The position numbers and the translations under genes are program-made. Below are positions 53,920 to 62,917 of a DNA stretch of 64,000 nucleotides, in pieces. The DNA is from an uncultured Elusimicrobiales bacterium. GTDB taxonomy: Bacteria; Elusimicrobiota; Elusimicrobia; Elusimicrobiales; Elusimicrobiaceae. Every line of letters starts with the position of its first letter. The stretch's first letter is position 1. The notes beneath the pieces were generated by a model. It searched no databases and had not been told where the DNA came from. It was given only the letters and a program-made list of their open reading frames with translations. The stretch covers positions 1 through 64,000 of the forward strand of contig CALUVB010000004.1 in NCBI GenBank assembly GCA_944324115.1, given 5' to 3'.

Positions 53920-54885
53920 TTAAGGCTGTTGAAGCAATTTTTGGGCTATACGGTGAGCAAGAGACTCTCTGTCTAGCTCATCGATTTTTTCTAATTGTTC
54001 TCGTGCTTGAGAGGTGAGGCCTTGTTTTCGTAAGTTTAAATAATTCATAAATAAGGCCAACTCATTATCTGGATTTTTTTTCAGCAGTTGCTGGGTGCGC
54101 TGCATAGAACGTTTATATTGTTTCGCCTGATAGAGCCACATGGCGCCAAGAGCTTGTATATCTTCCCGCTGCGGAGCCAAAATGGAGGCCGCTTCCAAGT
54201 CTGCCAAAGCGTCTTGCATGAGGCCCAGCCCTTTATAGGCGCTTGCGCTGAGGAGCCAATAATTGGGGTCTTTCGGATTTTCCAACTTGGCCATAGTGAT
54301 ATTAATAAACGCGTTCGGATAGTCCCGCTGGCGCAAAAAGGTAAACGCGTAGCGGGCGCGGTTGACGGGAGGCGCCTGCGGATTAAGCTGGAAAAACACA
54401 TCGTAATATTGCCGCGCTTTAGAATAAAATCCCATTTCAATATAGTTTTCCGCCTGGCCGGAAAGGGCTTCTAAATTATCCGGTTCCAATTGTAAGACTT
54501 GGTTATAAAGCTCTATGGAGCGGTCCGTTAAACCGGTCCGTTGATATAAAGCCGCGGCCGCTAAAAGCAGGGGTATGTTTTTATGATGGAATTCCAACGC
54601 TTCCTGGTATACTTCCAAGGCTTTTTCCGGGTAGCCCAGTTGTTCGTAAGCCAAGCCCAACAAACGGTAAGCGCGCGCTTCGCGCCGTTTGATATTGCGG
54701 GTTTTGTAGATGTAGCGGCTGAGATCGATGATGGCCTGCTGGTAATCACCGCTGTCAAAAGTTTCCCGGGCTTGTACGAACTCTTGGCGGTCTTTTGAAC
54801 TGATGCCAAAAAGACCCGCCTGCACGGGCAGCGCGCAGCAAAGCAAAGTGATGGTAAAATAAAACAGTTTAGTTTTGTAAAACAT
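53920..54885 (-). CDS. Exported TPR-repeat protein
   Basis: 321 residues. Signal peptide ends PVQAG. Seven or more tetratricopeptide repeats fill residues 35-310 (ARETFDSGDYQQAIIDLSRY, RLLGLAYEQLGYPEKALEVY, IELYNQVLQLEPDNLEALSG). Such periplasmic TPR proteins are scaffolds for envelope complexes. It is the last gene of the six-gene minus-strand run; its start overlaps the patatin stop by 17 nt. Partner unknown; the operon suggests an envelope complex with TolC and the patatin. Confidence 0.85.
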   Translation of the reverse strand: MFYKTKLFYFTITLLCCALPVQAGLFGISSKDRQEFVQARETFDSGDYQQAIIDLSRYIYKTRNIKRREARAYRLLGLAYEQLGYPEKALEVYQEALEFHHKNIPLLLAAAALYQRTGLTDRSIELYNQVLQLEPDNLEALSGQAENYIEMGFYSKARQYYDVFFQLNPQAPPVNRARYAFTFLRQRDYPNAFINITMAKLENPKDPNYWLLSASAYKGLGLMQDALADLEAASILAPQREDIQALGAMWLYQAKQYKRSMQRTQQLLKKNPDNELALFMNYLNLRKQGLTSQAREQLEKIDELDRESLAHRIAQKLLQQP

Positions 54886-55828
54886 CTTCTATCGCAAAAA
54901 GAATAATATCTTCTTCAAGCGCCTCTAAATTTTCATTGGCTGAACGGATACCTACTTCTCCCGCTTGGTGTAATTTATCTAATTCTAATGTGCTGACTCC
55001 TAAAACGCGGTTTTGAATGACAAAATTGGCTTTTTGTGAAGACTCCTCTATCATCGCAGCTCCCCGCACATCTCCTACGCGAAGCAAATACGCGGCTACA
55101 GTTTGGGGCACTTGGGAAGAAAAATCCGGTGGGGTGACAGAGGCAATAATATAATCGGCGCCCTTTTGTTTGACTAAATTTACGGGCAAGTAATTGACCA
55201 CAGCGCCATCTACCAAGTAGCGGTGCCGATAGGATACCGGGTCAAATATGCCGGGCAAGTTCATGCTGGCGCGTACGGCAATATCCACTGGGCCGGAGTC
55301 AAATATCACTTGTTCCCCGGTTTTGACGTCCATAGCGGCGGTGGCAAAAGGAATCACCAAATCCTCAAAACGCATATGCCCTATTTGTTTGTTGAAAAAT
55401 TGCTGAAGATTTTGTGATGAAGGAAGCTTTTGCAGAAAAAGCAGTTTAAACAGACCAATTAAATTGAAATCGGGGGTAATGGTATCCATTTTTATATGGT
55501 TTCCGATTTCCCATAATTGTTCTGTAGGCAGCCCTGCCGCATACAGCGAACCCACCACCGCCCCCATAGATGTGCCCGCCATCATGTCTATCGGCACGCC
55601 GGCATTATGAAGCACTTCCAGTACGCCCACATGAGCAAACCCCCGCACGCCTCCGGCGGAAAGGGCTAAGCCGATTTTAGGCCGTTTGTGCTCGGGCAAA
55701 GAAATAAATTCTTCCCATAAAAAATTGCGCAAAATGCCGTCTTCTGTCACTTGGGGCAGCGCATGCAGCGGTGCGGAAAACGCTGCCAGCAAGAACGGCA
55801 CTAAGAGTGCTAGTCGTATCTGTTTCAT
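54869..55828 (-). CDS. Exported patatin-like phospholipase
   Basis: 319 residues with a signal peptide ending PLHA. Patatin catalytic parts are complete: oxyanion loop SAGGVRGFAHVGV, nucleophile Ser87 in AGTSMGAVVGSLYAAG, and Asp207 in YLVDGAVVNYLPVN. It should hydrolyse acyl chains of lipids in the periplasm or outside. The RssA/NTE-type core has no C-terminal barrel, unlike PlpD. Genes for an outer-membrane beta-barrel and TolC lie in the same operon. 21 nt after the tolC stop. Confidence 0.9.
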   Translation of the reverse strand: MKQIRLALLVPFLLAAFSAPLHALPQVTEDGILRNFLWEEFISLPEHKRPKIGLALSAGGVRGFAHVGVLEVLHNAGVPIDMMAGTSMGAVVGSLYAAGLPTEQLWEIGNHIKMDTITPDFNLIGLFKLLFLQKLPSSQNLQQFFNKQIGHMRFEDLVIPFATAAMDVKTGEQVIFDSGPVDIAVRASMNLPGIFDPVSYRHRYLVDGAVVNYLPVNLVKQKGADYIIASVTPPDFSSQVPQTVAAYLLRVGDVRGAAMIEESSQKANFVIQNRVLGVSTLELDKLHQAGEVGIRSANENLEALEEDIILFAIEDVLQN

Positions 55829-55849
55829 ACCCCCGCCTGCCGTTATAAA

Positions 55850-57151
55850 TTATAAATCTTGGCCGATGGCCCACTCCAGCCCGGCTTTGGCTGTCAAATT
55901 ATTGCGTACGGCTTCATAATAATTTCGTCCGGTTTGGTAATATGCGTCTAACGCTTCCAGCGCATGTATGTCCGGTTGGGCGTTGCGCTCGGCTTGAGTG
56001 AGCTGCTTTTGTACGTCTTGCCAAGCCTGCTGGCGGCTGAACACTTCAGCTTGCCAGAATACCAGCTCAGCATAATTTTCAGCTACTTGCACGCGGATTT
56101 TATCTTCAATGGCCGCGCGGTGCAAGGTGCTTTGTTTTTGTTCTGCTTTTCGCTGGGCGTTCTGTGCGGTGAACGTATAGTTAATGGGCAAACGCACAGC
56201 CAGAGAAATCTGTTTGTTTACATCGTTTAAATCGTCAAATCCCAGTTGTTCATAGCTGCCGGTTAAAATTAAATCCGGATAGCGGCGCGAAAGAGCCAAA
56301 TCAATAGCCAAATTATCCAACTCTAACGCATAAATGGCGGCTTTTAACTCCGGGCGAAACTCCATAGACCACAAATTGAGCTTAGGTAAATCCAGCTTTA
56401 CTTCAACAGGTTTGAAATCTCCCTTTACTTTAATTTGCGCATTCAGCTCTTTGTTCAATGCCACCAACATAGCCAGCTGTGCTTTTTGTAATTCGTTTTG
56501 GGCTTCATTTTTTAAGGAAGTCAAATGCGAATTCAAATAAAGCGCTTTTACCCGTTCCCAATTTCCGGCGCGTAAGGAACGCATGTAGCGGTTGGATTTC
56601 TCCTGTACATCTTGTGCCAGGGCCATCGTATGCTGGGCGTATAACAGACGAAAAAATGTCTTTTTGATATTGAGTACGGTGGCATTTTTTACCGCTTCAT
56701 ATTTACTCTGCACTTGTTTCAAATTGGCTTGTGCCATTTTTAACGCGCTGCGGAAGCGGCCCCCGGCATATAAATATTGGGTGGCAGTAACCCCTACACC
56801 AAAAAATTGGTGTTTCGTATCATCGGACATAGAATCATTGCTGGGAATGAAACGATTAGCCACTGAATCGGGCAATACCATGGGGTATTCCAAATCATAC
56901 CATGTGGCGGTGCCTTGTACGGCCAATTGCGGCAAGAATAAAAATTTAGCCTCTTTGACTTTTTGTTCCGCGATAATAATTTCTTGCTGAGCGGCCAAAA
57001 ATTCGCTGTTATTCTCCAGGCCCAGCCGAATGGCATTTTCTAAGGTCAGTTCCTCATTGATTAGGCTGGAAAAGCGCAGCCCGTATTCACTTTGCGTCGC
57101 CGCCGGCAGGGCCAAACATAGAGCCAAGCCTATCCAAAAAAGTTTTTTCAT
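55850..57151 (-). CDS. TolC-family outer membrane efflux protein
   Basis: 433 residues. Signal peptide ending PAATQ. Two internally similar OEP repeats: LTLENAIRLGLENNSEFLAA with YLYAGGRFRSALKMAQANLK, and later ALELDNLAIDLALSRRYPDL with PINYTFTAQNAQRKAEQKQS. TolC trimers form the outer-membrane exit duct of efflux pumps and type I secretion. No inner-membrane pump or adaptor gene is next to it; a HAMP protein gene overlaps it by 4 nt instead. Confidence 0.9.
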   Translation of the reverse strand: MKKLFWIGLALCLALPAATQSEYGLRFSSLINEELTLENAIRLGLENNSEFLAAQQEIIIAEQKVKEAKFLFLPQLAVQGTATWYDLEYPMVLPDSVANRFIPSNDSMSDDTKHQFFGVGVTATQYLYAGGRFRSALKMAQANLKQVQSKYEAVKNATVLNIKKTFFRLLYAQHTMALAQDVQEKSNRYMRSLRAGNWERVKALYLNSHLTSLKNEAQNELQKAQLAMLVALNKELNAQIKVKGDFKPVEVKLDLPKLNLWSMEFRPELKAAIYALELDNLAIDLALSRRYPDLILTGSYEQLGFDDLNDVNKQISLAVRLPINYTFTAQNAQRKAEQKQSTLHRAAIEDKIRVQVAENYAELVFWQAEVFSRQQAWQDVQKQLTQAERNAQPDIHALEALDAYYQTGRNYYEAVRNNLTAKAGLEWAIGQDL

Positions 57152-57612
57152 ACGCCCCCATTGTTTTTCTTTTTTATTTCTTCTTCTAAGCGGTCCATCA
57201 TTTTATTGAATTCGTCTTGCAAATCGGTCAGCTGGTCTCCTTTGCGCAAGTGTATGCGTTGGGAAAAATCTCCTTTGGCAATTGCTTTGCACGCCTGTTC
57301 AAAGCGATACACCGGCCCGGCCATTTTATGGGAAACGATGGCGGAGATTAAAACCACAAAAATCACATAGATGACAATTTTGTAGATAAAACCATAAGCG
57401 ATAGACGGGAAGTGATCATATATGGGCTGCAGCAGCACGGGATAATTGTCAAAAATGTCATTTAATGTAAATGTCAGCTCAAAAGCCATGATCAGTAAGC
57501 CGGCCAAAACACTCAAGATAATCAGCATCATGTAGCTGAATTGAAGCTTTTTCTTAATAAAAATAGTGCGTCTTTTAAATTGCGGGGCACCGGCCGCAGG
57601 CTGCTTGTTCAT
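57148..57612 (-). CDS. Inner-membrane protein with HAMP domain only
   Basis: 154 residues. A basic N-terminus, TM1 (about 28-50), a short periplasmic loop (ELTFTLNDIFDNYPVLLQPI), TM2 (about 75-95), then a HAMP domain (HKMAGPVYRFEQACKAIAKG, then LTDLQDEFNKMMDRLEEEIK). It ends there: no kinase, cyclase or methyl-accepting domain. Stand-alone HAMP proteins are rare. The HAMP region may transmit periplasmic state to a partner. Overlaps tolC by 4 nt and follows the barrel gene by 17 nt. Confidence 0.85.
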   Translation of the reverse strand: MNKQPAAGAPQFKRRTIFIKKKLQFSYMMLIILSVLAGLLIMAFELTFTLNDIFDNYPVLLQPIYDHFPSIAYGFIYKIVIYVIFVVLISAIVSHKMAGPVYRFEQACKAIAKGDFSQRIHLRKGDQLTDLQDEFNKMMDRLEEEIKKKNNGGV

Positions 57613-57629
57613 AAAACCTCTTTGTACTG

Positions 57630-58337
57630 TCAGAAATTAGTGACGTAGCGCAGTTGTAAAATGCGCTCATTTTCGTCTCCGCGCCCAATGCGCCGCGCCG
57701 CACCGGACAAAACCAGCGAAGGCGTAATATAAGCATGTGCCCCGATATTAAAGCGGGAATCGCGCATATTATTGATATTGTCCCATTCCGTGAGCAGAGA
57801 GAACCATTCGGTGAGTCTCCAGGACATGCCCAAAAAGAAATAAATGTCGTGGCGGTCAAAATCAGATAAATTGACCCCGGCGGAAGCATTTAAGCCGGGA
57901 GTAAAAATTTCCCGCGACATGGTAATATAGCCGCCTTTGCGGTCGTCCATATATTTTTTGGAGTCGTGATTATATCCGTAGCGGCGGCCGTCATATCCAA
58001 TGGCGATAGCCGGTAAATAAAGGCTGCCGTCAAACAGTTTCCATTTGACTTGAAAATCCGGATTCAAGATTTTGATATCGTCGGAGTTGCCTACAAATTC
58101 ATATACCGCCAGTGAGAATCCCAGATTGATTTGTGGAATAACACCAAAATCCAAACTTTCCATAATACTGCCGTTGGCGTACGCCCGGGTAAGGAAAGAC
58201 GCTTGGTATTTATCAAGTACATTGGCGGTGGGAACGTCAATAATCAATGTTTCCGGCGCATAGCCGTCATATTCTTGGGCTGTTGCACAGAATGGGAAGA
58301 GTAAGCCTGCAAGCAGAATAAAATATTTTTTCATCAT
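57630..58337 (-). CDS. Probable small outer-membrane beta-barrel protein
   Basis: 235 residues. Signal peptide ends FCATAQ. The mature part is made of alternating amphipathic strands with many aromatics (IPQINLGFSLAVYEFVG, GYITMSREIFTPGLNASAG, SLVLSGAARRIGRGDENE) and ends in a strand closing with Phe (LQLRYVTNF), the mark of BamA substrates. Predicted 8-12 strands. Start is either of two adjacent Met codons. Family not recognised. Confidence 0.75.
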   Translation of the reverse strand: MMKKYFILLAGLLFPFCATAQEYDGYAPETLIIDVPTANVLDKYQASFLTRAYANGSIMESLDFGVIPQINLGFSLAVYEFVGNSDDIKILNPDFQVKWKLFDGSLYLPAIAIGYDGRRYGYNHDSKKYMDDRKGGYITMSREIFTPGLNASAGVNLSDFDRHDIYFFLGMSWRLTEWFSLLTEWDNINNMRDSRFNIGAHAYITPSLVLSGAARRIGRGDENERILQLRYVTNF

Positions 58338-58358
58338 ATATGTTGGAGCTCCTGTCTT

Positions 58359-58916
58359 TTATAACCAAATGCGAGGCTCTTTTTGTTCAGGTTTTTGTAT
58401 GTAACGTATATTGTGTACAAAGATAAATTCGCGCGAGGCCATAAAGTCGTTTTTATCCCGGGGGAACTCTAATTCCACCACGCCTTCTTCCATGCGGGAA
58501 GTGTCATAGACTACAGCTCGGTTCCAGCGGTCCAGCTGGGCGGTGTCCTTGTCTAAGGAACGCGGGTTCCAGTAATTTCGCAGCACCACTTCTCCTTTGA
58601 GCAACTGCCCGCCGGATACGGGAGAGGTCTTTTCTATTACGTCGGTAGTAAAAATTGTTTTCCCTTCGCAGGGGCCGTTTATAAACGTCACTTTATAGCG
58701 CGGTTCGCATTCCGTAGGTTTACTGTTCAAGCGGGCCAGGGAATAGGTGGCGTAAGGTTTCCCTTCATATAAACAGGCAGCGAAAACATTGCTGCTGAAA
58801 TTGCGCTCATATGTGTCTGCGGTAAAAGGGCGGTTGTAAGCGGTGGGCTCTTTCTCTTGATGGCAGCCCGCCAGGAATACGAATAAAAAGAAAAACGGAA
58901 GAAGTAGTTTTTTCAT
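58359..58916 (-). CDS. Unknown lipoprotein
   Basis: 185 residues. Lipobox LAGC makes Cys18 the anchor. The mature part has three or four cysteines (ACLYEG, TECEPRYK, GPCEGK) and a beta-rich feel with VTFINGPCEGKTIFTTDVIE and VVELEFPRDKNDF. First gene of the six-gene envelope operon, 21 nt before the barrel gene. Not recognised. Confidence 0.75.
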   Translation of the reverse strand: MKKLLLPFFFLFVFLAGCHQEKEPTAYNRPFTADTYERNFSSNVFAACLYEGKPYATYSLARLNSKPTECEPRYKVTFINGPCEGKTIFTTDVIEKTSPVSGGQLLKGEVVLRNYWNPRSLDKDTAQLDRWNRAVVYDTSRMEEGVVELEFPRDKNDFMASREFIFVHNIRYIQKPEQKEPRIWL

Positions 58917-59312
58917 AACATCTCCATATAATCAAATGAAAAATCCGGGAATGAAACCCTTATCCCCAGTATAGCTGTTTTTGGAAGCTATTTACAAGGG
59001 AAAAATTACTGCCATGAATATTCCAACGTGCATTTGCCCGCACGAGCGGGGCGGCGGTTTTCCGTCTGAGCGGTTATAAGAGCGCTGACAGGAAGTGGAC
59101 ATGGCGTGCAAAGAAGTCATGGCGGCGTGAGCGAAGGAAAAGGGGACTTCTAAATTATGGTACGCAGCATTTGCTTGGCGACCTGTGGAATAGGCGGGGA
59201 TAAGTTGGGTAAAGATACGCCGGCATTGGCGGGATATTAGTGCGGCCAGGCGCAGCAGTTTACTTACAGAGGCTTATTATATTGTCTGTGCCGGCTATGT
59301 ATTGCGGTTTGG
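58917..59312. other. Gene-free region upstream of the envelope operon
   Basis: About 400 bases with no credible ORF. Should include the promoter of the lipoprotein-to-TPR operon near 58920-58975. The rest resembles other gene-poor stretches of the window and shows no recognised RNA. Confidence 0.45.
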
Positions 59313-59345
59313 AGCAAAAAAAACGCCCGCTTGAGCGGGCGTTTT
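59313..59345 (-). terminator. Terminator of the coiled-coil membrane protein gene
   Basis: Stem AAAACGCCCGC / GCGGGCGTTTT, loop TCAA, and a run of eight T on the minus strand, 16 nt after the stop. Confidence 0.92.
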
Positions 59346-59360
59346 GCAAAAGGAAGCCTT

Positions 59361-61328
59361 TTACTGGGGAGAGTTGGCGCGGAGTCTTTCCCATTCTTTT
59401 TTCATCTCTTCCCATTTTTTGTTTGCTTCTTCCATCTTTTCTTCCAATACGCCGTCTAATCTCATGCGGGCCAAGGTGCTTTCCAATTCTTTCATTTCGT
59501 TTTGAAGTTCTTTGACCCGGGTAACTACTTGTGCCGCCAGCACTTCGCCCTGTTGGGCGGAAGAAAGCGAAGAATCTGCGTTGAGGGCTTGGTTATTTTT
59601 ATCATAGAAGACCATAGCCGGCATACGGGCATCTTCTATAAATGAGCTGGCGTTTGGCGCCGTGGGGGTAATGAAGATGCTGGGTTTTACTTGTACTTGC
59701 GCTTCCTGCTGGCCTTCCTGCGGGCGGTGGGCCGGCGGCTGCAACTGCTGCCATTGCGCCGTGTTATAAGCTGTATATGCCGGAGACAGACTGTCCAGTT
59801 GTTGCTGTAATATTTGTATTTCTTCTTCGCTCTGTTCAGCCTCTTTGGCTTGTTTTAATTTATATTCTTTAAATGTTTGCAAACTGTTTTGGGCCACCCC
59901 TAATGGGTCCGGGTAAAGTTCGCCTCCCATCGCAGTGACCAACGCTTCGGCGTCTTTGCCGGCGCCGATCCAATAGCAGTCTCCTTCGGGGCATTTAGAG
60001 TCCGTAAGATAGGCGTAGTATTCCTTGGTCAATCCTTCTGCATCGGGGAAAGCCATTGCGTCGGATTCGGGCTGGTATTGGGCTTTTTCTTTCCCTAACA
60101 CCAAGATTACATTCAGCGGGGGCGGCGCAAAACCCAATGCCTCTGTTAAGTTTTGTATGGAGCGTTGCCCGGCTTGACGGGCTTGCTGCATTTCTTGTTC
60201 TTGCTGCAACCGTTTTTCTTCTTCCGTCAAAGAAGGGCACTGAGTACTGGCAGATGTTTGGTAAGAAGACATGGAATCTCCGGAGCAAGAAGAAAAGGTG
60301 TTGAAAATGCTGGCGCTTTGCTGGCCGGCGGCGTCTTCTTGGATTTGTTTCACCCGTTGTTGGCGGAATTGGTTTTGTTTGCGGGCAATGACCCGTAAAG
60401 CTGCTTCGTAACGTTTCTTGTCGGCTGGGGAAAGGGTTTGCCCTTTTTCGGGGGAATACCAGCGGTTCTCCAGTTCTTTAAGACGTTCTAAGGCTTGGCT
60501 CGGGTCTAAAATATCAGACCAAGTCATACCCGCAGGCGTATCAGCCGCAGCCGCGGCATTATCCGGCCCGGAAGAAGTATTTTTTCCCATATTTAATGAG
60601 CCGGAGGCAAAACGTTCTGTAGGGCGGCGCCGGGAGTAATCTATCCCTTCTGAAGAAGCCAACGCCCACGCTTGTGCGTCATGCAGCGGGCGCGTTTGTG
60701 CAGCGGAAGGGGTTTCTATACCAAAAAAGCTCTTAATCGGGTTAAACAAGCGGGCCCATTTGGAATCGGGTATAGCGGGTTGTTTGGGAGCGGGGCCGGC
60801 TGTATATTTGGCGGCCCGTTCCAAACGGACTAATTTGTCATAGGCGGAATCCGAGGCGTTGATGTCATGCATACCGCGCTGGGCTGCTTCCGGAGCGGTT
60901 TGCTGAACCAATACCCATTCGCCTTCCTCATTAATAAAGCGGGCATCATCATAATCATAATTTTCCGGAAAATATGACGTGGTGGTAGATGACGGGTCTG
61001 CTTGCTCGGCGGGCAAATACTCGGTGCCGGCATAACGTATTTCCGTGCTCTCTTGCTCGGGGGGATATATTTCCCCTTCGGCATAAAGAGCGGGCGGCGT
61101 TTCTTTGGGCTGTTTTTGTTTCCCTGCAAACAAAGAATATACCTTGCGCACTAATTCACTCAAGGGATTAGAAGTAAAAATTTGGGGAGAGGCTTTTTTG
61201 CCTTGTTCAGAGGAAACGGCGGGAGCCGACGTTTCTAAAAAGGGCAGCAATAAAAAGAAAACAATTGCTGCACAAAGCAATACGACTACACATTTCCCGA
61301 CGGTTTTAGCCTTGTTGCTTTTAGACAT
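59361..61328 (-). CDS. Unknown membrane-anchored protein with C-terminal coiled coil
   Basis: 655 residues from the ATG at 61328 (AAGGAG 6 nt upstream); an upstream in-frame start lacks a site. One N-terminal membrane helix (CVVVLLCAAIVFFLLLPFLE, about 14-34) places the rest in the periplasm. The bulk is low-complexity and rich in Ala, Gln, Ser, Pro and Glu. Segments that look folded include PLNVILVLGKEKAQYQ and SKCPEGDCYWIGAGKDAEAL, with two cysteines. The last ~55 residues are a coiled coil (MKELESTLARMRLDGVLEEK). Family and function unknown. Confidence 0.75.
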   Translation of the reverse strand: MSKSNKAKTVGKCVVVLLCAAIVFFLLLPFLETSAPAVSSEQGKKASPQIFTSNPLSELVRKVYSLFAGKQKQPKETPPALYAEGEIYPPEQESTEIRYAGTEYLPAEQADPSSTTTSYFPENYDYDDARFINEEGEWVLVQQTAPEAAQRGMHDINASDSAYDKLVRLERAAKYTAGPAPKQPAIPDSKWARLFNPIKSFFGIETPSAAQTRPLHDAQAWALASSEGIDYSRRRPTERFASGSLNMGKNTSSGPDNAAAAADTPAGMTWSDILDPSQALERLKELENRWYSPEKGQTLSPADKKRYEAALRVIARKQNQFRQQRVKQIQEDAAGQQSASIFNTFSSCSGDSMSSYQTSASTQCPSLTEEEKRLQQEQEMQQARQAGQRSIQNLTEALGFAPPPLNVILVLGKEKAQYQPESDAMAFPDAEGLTKEYYAYLTDSKCPEGDCYWIGAGKDAEALVTAMGGELYPDPLGVAQNSLQTFKEYKLKQAKEAEQSEEEIQILQQQLDSLSPAYTAYNTAQWQQLQPPAHRPQEGQQEAQVQVKPSIFITPTAPNASSFIEDARMPAMVFYDKNNQALNADSSLSSAQQGEVLAAQVVTRVKELQNEMKELESTLARMRLDGVLEEKMEEANKKWEEMKKEWERLRANSPQ

Positions 61329-61421
61329 AAGGACTCCTTCAATACAAAATAAGGTAATTATAGTGTACCCGTTTGGCGGAGCTTTTTCAAGGACTCTTTT
61401 CCTTATAAAACACAAACAAAG

Positions 61422-62186
61422 TTATTGGAACATGCGGCTAAAGAGCCGCTTGGTAATTTGCCAAGATTTATTTAGATGGGCTTGTACTTTATCCCAGAAG
61501 CCTTGTTCTGTTTGTACGGCGGAAGCGGAAACAGCCGGCGGCAGAGGCGGATAATATCCGTTTGTATGGAGCAATTGGGAAAGGTAATTGGAGGGAACGG
61601 AGAAGTTTAAATTTTGGTTTCCTTCCCCTTGATAGGTGGAGAATGCTATGGAAATAACTTGGCCTTGTTCATTAAAAACGGGGCTTCCGCTGGAACTGGG
61701 GGAAATGGGGGCGCTGATTTGGTGCCAAATAGTCCCGTCACTTTTGCGGCGTACCTGACTGATGAGCCCGGAAGTGACCGTATTATGCAAACGGCGCGGA
61801 TTGCCTATGACGGTAATTTCTTGTCCTGGCAGCACATAATCTGAGTCCCCTAAGGTTACCGTAGGCAGATGGCGGGCGTTTATTTTGACAATAGCCAAGT
61901 CTACTGTGGGGGAGAATGCAAGCAGTTGGGCCTGGCCGGAAATGGCGCCTGTATTAAAAGTAATATTGACAAACATGGCGTCTTGTACGACGTGTCTGCT
62001 GGTGGCGATAACGCCGTCTTCAGTTACCACAAAACCCGTACCGGTAAAGGTGGTGCCGTCTTTTTTCAATACATTAACCGCCACAATGGAGGGGGAGTTT
62101 TCTTCCGCTATTTCCACGCGGGTTTTAGCCGGGGCGGCTGTTGACAGGCCCAATAGTAAAAAAAAGCACACCAGGAGACGTTGCAT
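61422..62186 (-). CDS. Exported trypsin-like (S1C/Deg-type) serine protease without PDZ
   Basis: 254 residues from the ATG at 62186, which opens a signal peptide (QRLLVCFFLLLGLSTAAPA). Triad visible: His65 (ATSRHVVQD), Asp96 (TVDLAIVKI), Ser166 (SPSSSGSPVFNEQG, where DegP has GNSGGP). After the protease domain only a short helical tail follows; there is no PDZ domain. It should act in the periplasm. The -10 element TATAAT ends 7 nt before the ATG and there is no Shine-Dalgarno, so the mRNA may be leaderless. Divergent from greA. Confidence 0.88.
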   Translation of the reverse strand: MQRLLVCFFLLLGLSTAAPAKTRVEIAEENSPSIVAVNVLKKDGTTFTGTGFVVTEDGVIATSRHVVQDAMFVNITFNTGAISGQAQLLAFSPTVDLAIVKINARHLPTVTLGDSDYVLPGQEITVIGNPRRLHNTVTSGLISQVRRKSDGTIWHQISAPISPSSSGSPVFNEQGQVISIAFSTYQGEGNQNLNFSVPSNYLSQLLHTNGYYPPLPPAVSASAVQTEQGFWDKVQAHLNKSWQITKRLFSRMFQ

Positions 62187-62193
62187 GTAACAG

Positions 62194-62199
62194 ATTATA
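62194..62199 (-). promoter_or_regulatory. -10 element placed for a leaderless protease mRNA
   Basis: TATAAT on the minus strand, 7 nt before the ATG at 62186. An ATGCCA 17 nt further up is a weak -35. Confidence 0.5.
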
Positions 62200-62244
62200 T
62201 AAATTTCGGGCTTTTTTGGCATGAAAGCGGGGGAAAACGTATAT

Positions 62245-62273
62245 TTGCCAAGGAGTTGTATAAATTGTACACT
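62245..62273 (+). promoter_or_regulatory. Promoter of greA
   Basis: TTGCCA (62245-62250), 17-nt spacer, TACACT (62268-62273). Confidence 0.7.
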
Positions 62274-62311
62274 TGTAGATAGTAGCTGTGCCGTTTAGGA
62301 GTGTAAGTTCT

Positions 62312-62782
62312 ATGGAAAAAGTGTACATTAGCCGTAAAAAATATGAATCCCTAATGGGAGAACTTAAAAATTTAAAAGATACCAAAGCGCAACTGTCCCA
62401 GGAAATCGGAGAAGCCGCCGCTCAGGGTGATTTAAAGGAAAACGCCGAATACCATGCCGCTAAAGAAAAACAGGCTGAAACGCTGATTCGTATTCAAGAA
62501 TTGGAGAATACATTGCGTAATGCTGAAATTACCGATAATTTAGACGTGGACCGCAGCGAAGCGCGCATTGGCGCTACCGTAACGATTTTGGATTTGGAAG
62601 CGGACCTAGAGTTTACTTATACGCTGGTGGGCTCTATGGAGTCCAACCCAGACAAGGGGCTTCTCTCTGTCAAAAGCCCGTTGGCTTCCGGCGTATTGGG
62701 GCATAAAGAAGGAGAAGAATTTGAAGCCCAGCTGCCCAAAGGACCGCGCAAATATAAATTAGTAAAACTGGAATACAAATAG
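62312..62782 (+). CDS. greA: Transcription elongation factor GreA
   Basis: 156 residues from the ATG at 62312; TAGGAGTG lies 8-9 nt upstream. Rescues backtracked RNA polymerase by stimulating transcript cleavage. The N-terminal coiled coil has the acidic tip ENAEY (GDLKENAEYHAAKEKQAETL); the C-terminal FKBP-like domain reads GATVTILDLEADLEFTYTLV and ends YKLVKLEYK. Followed by a terminator. Confidence 0.97.
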   Translation: MEKVYISRKKYESLMGELKNLKDTKAQLSQEIGEAAAQGDLKENAEYHAAKEKQAETLIRIQELENTLRNAEITDNLDVDRSEARIGATVTILDLEADLEFTYTLVGSMESNPDKGLLSVKSPLASGVLGHKEGEEFEAQLPKGPRKYKLVKLEYK

Positions 62783-62804
62783 CTTGCTCTTCTGTGAAAC
62801 GGAT

Positions 62805-62830
62805 AAACCCCGCCTAGAGGCGGGGTTTTT
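62805..62830 (+). terminator. Terminator of greA
   Basis: AAACCCCGCC, loop TAGA, GGCGGGGTTT and further T. Confidence 0.92.
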
Positions 62831-62917
62831 GCGTTTTAAAAACACCGTCTGGAGCGATTGGGGCAAAGGCGGATTAGCCGGCAGGAAAAAGCTGTTAACG
62901 CCCAAAGGCGCTTGCTA

